A DNA stretch of 64,000 nt, from positions 62,001 to 126,000 of the forward strand of contig NZ_CP109013.1 of the NCBI RefSeq assembly GCF_036226745.1, in the 5' to 3' direction. How positions within the stretch are numbered: position 1 is the stretch's first letter; each line of letters starts with the position of its first letter. Shown piece by piece: positions 61,939-64,000 of this stretch. Origin of the DNA: Streptomyces sp. NBC_00683 (lineage in GTDB: Bacteria > Actinomycetota > Actinomycetes > Streptomycetales > Streptomycetaceae). The notes beneath the pieces were generated by a model that searched no databases, was not told where the DNA came from, and saw nothing but the letters and a program-made list of their open reading frames with translations. Position numbers and translations under genes: made by a program.

Positions 61939-62394
61939 CTATTCGTCGTCGAGATGATGAAGCTGTTGAGGGCCTGGGGCGGTCAGCTGCTTCGCTTGAC
62001 CTGTTTCGCTCAAGCCCTCCGTCGCGGACGCTCCGCTGGCTGCCAGCCGCTGTGTGATCCGGTCGAACAAGTCCGTCAGCGGCGCACCGACTTCCTGACC
62101 GAACTCAGTCAGCCCGTAGGTGACTTGGGGTGGCGTCGTCGGTTCGACCTTCCGCCAGACCAGGTCGTCCTGGACCAGTGCGCGCAGTGTCTGAGCGAGC
62201 ATCTTCTCGCTGATGCCCCGGATGCTGTCGCGCAGTTCGTAAAACCGAAGGTCGGTGCTCCGCAAGGAGATCAGCACCCAGATACCCCACCTGCTGGTCA
62301 CGTGGTCGACCACGTCGCGTGCAGGGCAGTCGGTGTGAAACACCTCATACCGAGTGCCCGCCTCGGCCTGCGTCAGCTGCGCGCCTTCCCTCAT
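61939..62394 (-). CDS. HxlR-family transcriptional regulator
   Basis: A 151-aa HxlR protein. The conserved start CPARDVVDHVTSRWGIWVLISLRSTDLRFYELRDSIRGISEKMLAQTLRALVQDDLVWRKVEPTTPPQVTYGLTEFGQEV is the winged helix, with the redox-type Cys in the first motif (TDCPAR). It controls the divergent NAD(P)-binding gene; a CTTAC/GTAAG dyad lies between them. Confidence 0.94.
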   Translation of the reverse strand: MREGAQLTQAEAGTRYEVFHTDCPARDVVDHVTSRWGIWVLISLRSTDLRFYELRDSIRGISEKMLAQTLRALVQDDLVWRKVEPTTPPQVTYGLTEFGQEVGAPLTDLFDRITQRLAASGASATEGLSETGQAKQLTAPGPQQLHHLDDE

Positions 62395-62420
62395 GTCCGG
62401 AGCTTACCTCTGGGTATGTT

Positions 62421-62435
62421 CTTACGAAAAGTAAG
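62421..62435. promoter_or_regulatory. HxlR-type operator
   Basis: CTTAC (62421-62425), GAAAA, and GTAAG (62431-62435) form a perfect 5-bp-arm dyad in the 92-bp gap between the HxlR gene and the divergent NAD(P)-binding gene. A second CTTAC half-site lies at 62403-62407. Confidence 0.7.
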
Positions 62436-62486
62436 CCTGCCTCCTAGCGTCAATTGCCGTAGCGCACAACGGACTAGGAGCTGAAC

Positions 62487-63326
62487 ATGATCGTGGTGAC
62501 CGGGGCTACCGGAAATGTGGGCCGGCCTTTGACGCAGGCCCTGGCCAAGGCGGGCGAGCAGGTGACGGCGGTGTCACGGCACGCGGCGGCACTGCCGGAC
62601 GGGGTCCGGCACGTGCCCGCGGACTTGGCCGAGCCGCAGGGCCTCATGCCCGCTTTGGACGGGGCGAAGGCGCTGTTCCTCCTGCTGTCCGGCGACCTGC
62701 ACGCCCCCGAAGCCAGGCCGACCGACATTATCGACCTGGCTGCTGCCAGTGGGGTCCGCCGAGTCGTCCTGCTGTCTTCGCAGGGCGTGGCGACCAGGCC
62801 GCTCGGCCCGTCGCGGATCGCGATGCGCGCGGTGGAGGACGCGTTGAGAGAGTCCGGCCTGGACTGGGCCGTCCTACGACCGGGCGGCTTCGCCTCCAAC
62901 GCCTTGGCGTGGGCGGAGTCCGTCCGCACGCAAGGGACGGTCGCCGCGCCCTTCGGCGATGTCGGGGTTCCGGTCGTCGACCCTGCGGACATCGCCGAAG
63001 TCGCGGCGGCCTGCCTGCTGGACGACCGGCACACCGGCGGAATCTTCGAGCTGACCGGGCCCGAGGTGATCACGCCCCGTCAGCAGGCGGAGGCCATCGC
63101 CGCCGTGCTCGGCTCGCCGGTGCGGTTCCACGAACTCACCCGCGAGGAGGCCAAAGCCGCGATGACCCAGTTCGTGCCGCCGGAGCTCGCCGACGACACC
63201 CTGGACATCATCTCCGCCCCGAACCCCGCCGAACTGCGGATCAGTTCGGACGTGGAACGAGTCCTCGGTCGCGCTCCGCGCCCCTTCAACGACTGGGTCG
63301 CCCGTAGCATCGCCGCTTTTCGCTGA
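62487..63326 (+). CDS. NAD(P)H-binding SDR-type protein (NmrA/QOR2-like)
   Basis: A 279-aa atypical SDR with the loop VTGATGNVGRPLTQAL, a stretch around VRRVVLLSSQGV, LRPGGFASNAL, and VDPADIAEVAAACLL. It resembles NmrA/QOR2-type NADPH quinone-sensing reductases. Regulation by the divergent HxlR factor suggests induction by quinone or reactive electrophiles, as for related pairs. The start is ATG 62487. Confidence 0.92.
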   Translation: MIVVTGATGNVGRPLTQALAKAGEQVTAVSRHAAALPDGVRHVPADLAEPQGLMPALDGAKALFLLLSGDLHAPEARPTDIIDLAAASGVRRVVLLSSQGVATRPLGPSRIAMRAVEDALRESGLDWAVLRPGGFASNALAWAESVRTQGTVAAPFGDVGVPVVDPADIAEVAAACLLDDRHTGGIFELTGPEVITPRQQAEAIAAVLGSPVRFHELTREEAKAAMTQFVPPELADDTLDIISAPNPAELRISSDVERVLGRAPRPFNDWVARSIAAFR

Positions 63327-63446
63327 GGCAGAACTCAGCTGAAGGCCGGGCAGCCTCGTACGACTACGGCCGCACGGGGCGGCCCCATGGCGTCACCGTC
63401 CACCACCACCCAAAAGACGCAAGAGGCGGAGCGACCTGACAGGGTC

Positions 63447-63560
63447 CTACTGATCTCCTGCACCGGAGATCCGTTGGCAGGAGCGGGCGAGGGGGGCGAG
63501 GATCTCTTCAGCTGTTTCGGTCCAGGTGAACGGGGCGCATTCTCGTTCCACGGGCTTACC
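63447..63560 (-). mobile_element. IS630-type transposase C-terminal relic
   Basis: The minus frame ends ECAPFTWTETAEEILAPLARSCQRISGAGDQ, matching the PFxWTKTAdEILxxxxRyCxRISxSGH ending of IS630 transposases. Nothing else of the element is visible. Confidence 0.55.
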
Positions 63561-63691
63561 CAGGCGCGAGTACGACCCGGGGCGTGGCAGGTGTTCGGGA
63601 CCCCCGAGCATCCGAAGCTCTTCGTCTACGTCGACGACCCTGGAGAAAATCCACTTGAACAGGTACCGGATGGGCATGGCAGGCTGGCGCG

Positions 63692-64000
63692 GTGATCGTT
63701 GAGTTGGCTCCTCGCTTTCTGAGCTGGGACGAGGTGGACCCTGCGCGTCATCGGTTCGACAGCGCGTCGGCAGTACAGGTGGTGCACTCGCTCGGACCGG
63801 CCAGGTGCGTGCCTCGCCGCCCGGATGTCCCCTTTGCCGACCGGGCGATGAGCGCCTGGAGCCACGGCGAGGCCACGCTGTGGGCCGACGCCATGTCTCA
63901 CGCCCTTGTCCAGCACTACGGTCGTTGGACTGTGGGCTGGCGCTGGGCGCACGACGAAGGGGACTTCGATGGCGGGCCCGTGGGGAACTGGTGCTGTCCG
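63692..64000 (+). CDS. Hypothetical protein, 3' end outside window
   Basis: From GTG 63692 the frame is open through the window end (103 codons). It contains EDxAxxP-like starts and YGRWTVGWRWAHDEGDFDGGPVGNWCC, a Trp-rich motif seen in uncharacterised Streptomyces proteins. No family name is assigned. The weak site upstream makes the start uncertain. Confidence 0.6.
   Translation, partial: MIVELAPRFLSWDEVDPARHRFDSASAVQVVHSLGPARCVPRRPDVPFADRAMSAWSHGEATLWADAMSHALVQHYGRWTVGWRWAHDEGDFDGGPVGNWCCP

Noticed and set aside
1..64000. tRNA, rRNA, riboswitch or origin of replication
   Set aside because: None was recognised by eye; a covariance-model or tRNA search would be needed to exclude them.

Overview
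The window is high-GC DNA with the codon bias, GGAGG-type ribosome binding sites, frequent GTG/TTG starts and gene families of a Streptomyces (or close actinomycete) chromosome. Supporting signs are an LAETG sortase substrate, a CebR-type cellobiose operator, YcnI, an MDR/TetR pair, an Lrp/LLM pair, DUF6301/TY-Chap/DUF6882-like hypotheticals and many IS5-type relics. The density of broken genes and transposase fragments suggests an accessory region such as a chromosome arm. I saw no rRNA, tRNA, CRISPR array or biosynthetic gene cluster. || Layout. 0-3.6 kb: the end of an acetate kinase gene, a RecQ-family helicase and a frameshifted PPOX-family gene, with an 18-bp perfect palindrome between the last two. 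3.6-7 kb: decayed XRE/ATPase, FtsK/Tra-like and possible ISL3 relics around an intact SDR. 7-10.7 kb: a phosphoesterase, then a tightly packed DUF6301 - TY-Chap - HEAT cluster that looks like an immunity/antitoxin-type locus. 10.8-19.7 kb: a Sel1-like gene, lipoprotein, membrane protein, two small secreted proteins, a winged-helix regulator and an SRPBCC-DinB pair. 20-32 kb: two MFS exporters, a cell-wall-anchored protein, hydrolases and a belt of IS relics (27.4-30 kb). 32.2-33.6 kb: an apparently complete IS5/IS427-type element, with a -1 frameshift signal, that also carries a passenger gene. 33.7-45.5 kb: several regulator/enzyme pairs (TetR-MDR, TetR-NmrA, Lrp-LLM-deaminase, LysR-SDR), most with a visible operator in the shared intergenic region. 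45.8-49.3 kb: a rearranged junction, then a CDF metal exporter and a YcnI copper-type pair. 49.6-54.4 kb: a tandem VOC protein and a three-gene operon, coupled by ATGA overlaps, encoding a receiver-flavoprotein reductase fusion, a cNMP-domain histidine kinase and a UBP zinc-finger protein. 55-64 kb: a DUF389 membrane protein, a CebR-box-controlled CE3-type esterase with a CBM2, a barstar fusion, GNATs, a HAD protein, an HxlR/NAD(P)-binding pair and a final partial gene. || Two themes stand out. First, self-contained regulator/enzyme pairs with recognisable inverted-repeat operators let much of the likely regulation be read from the DNA. Second, many genes are interrupted by single missing bases, several in short homopolymers, so each could be a real pseudogene or an indel error in the assembly.
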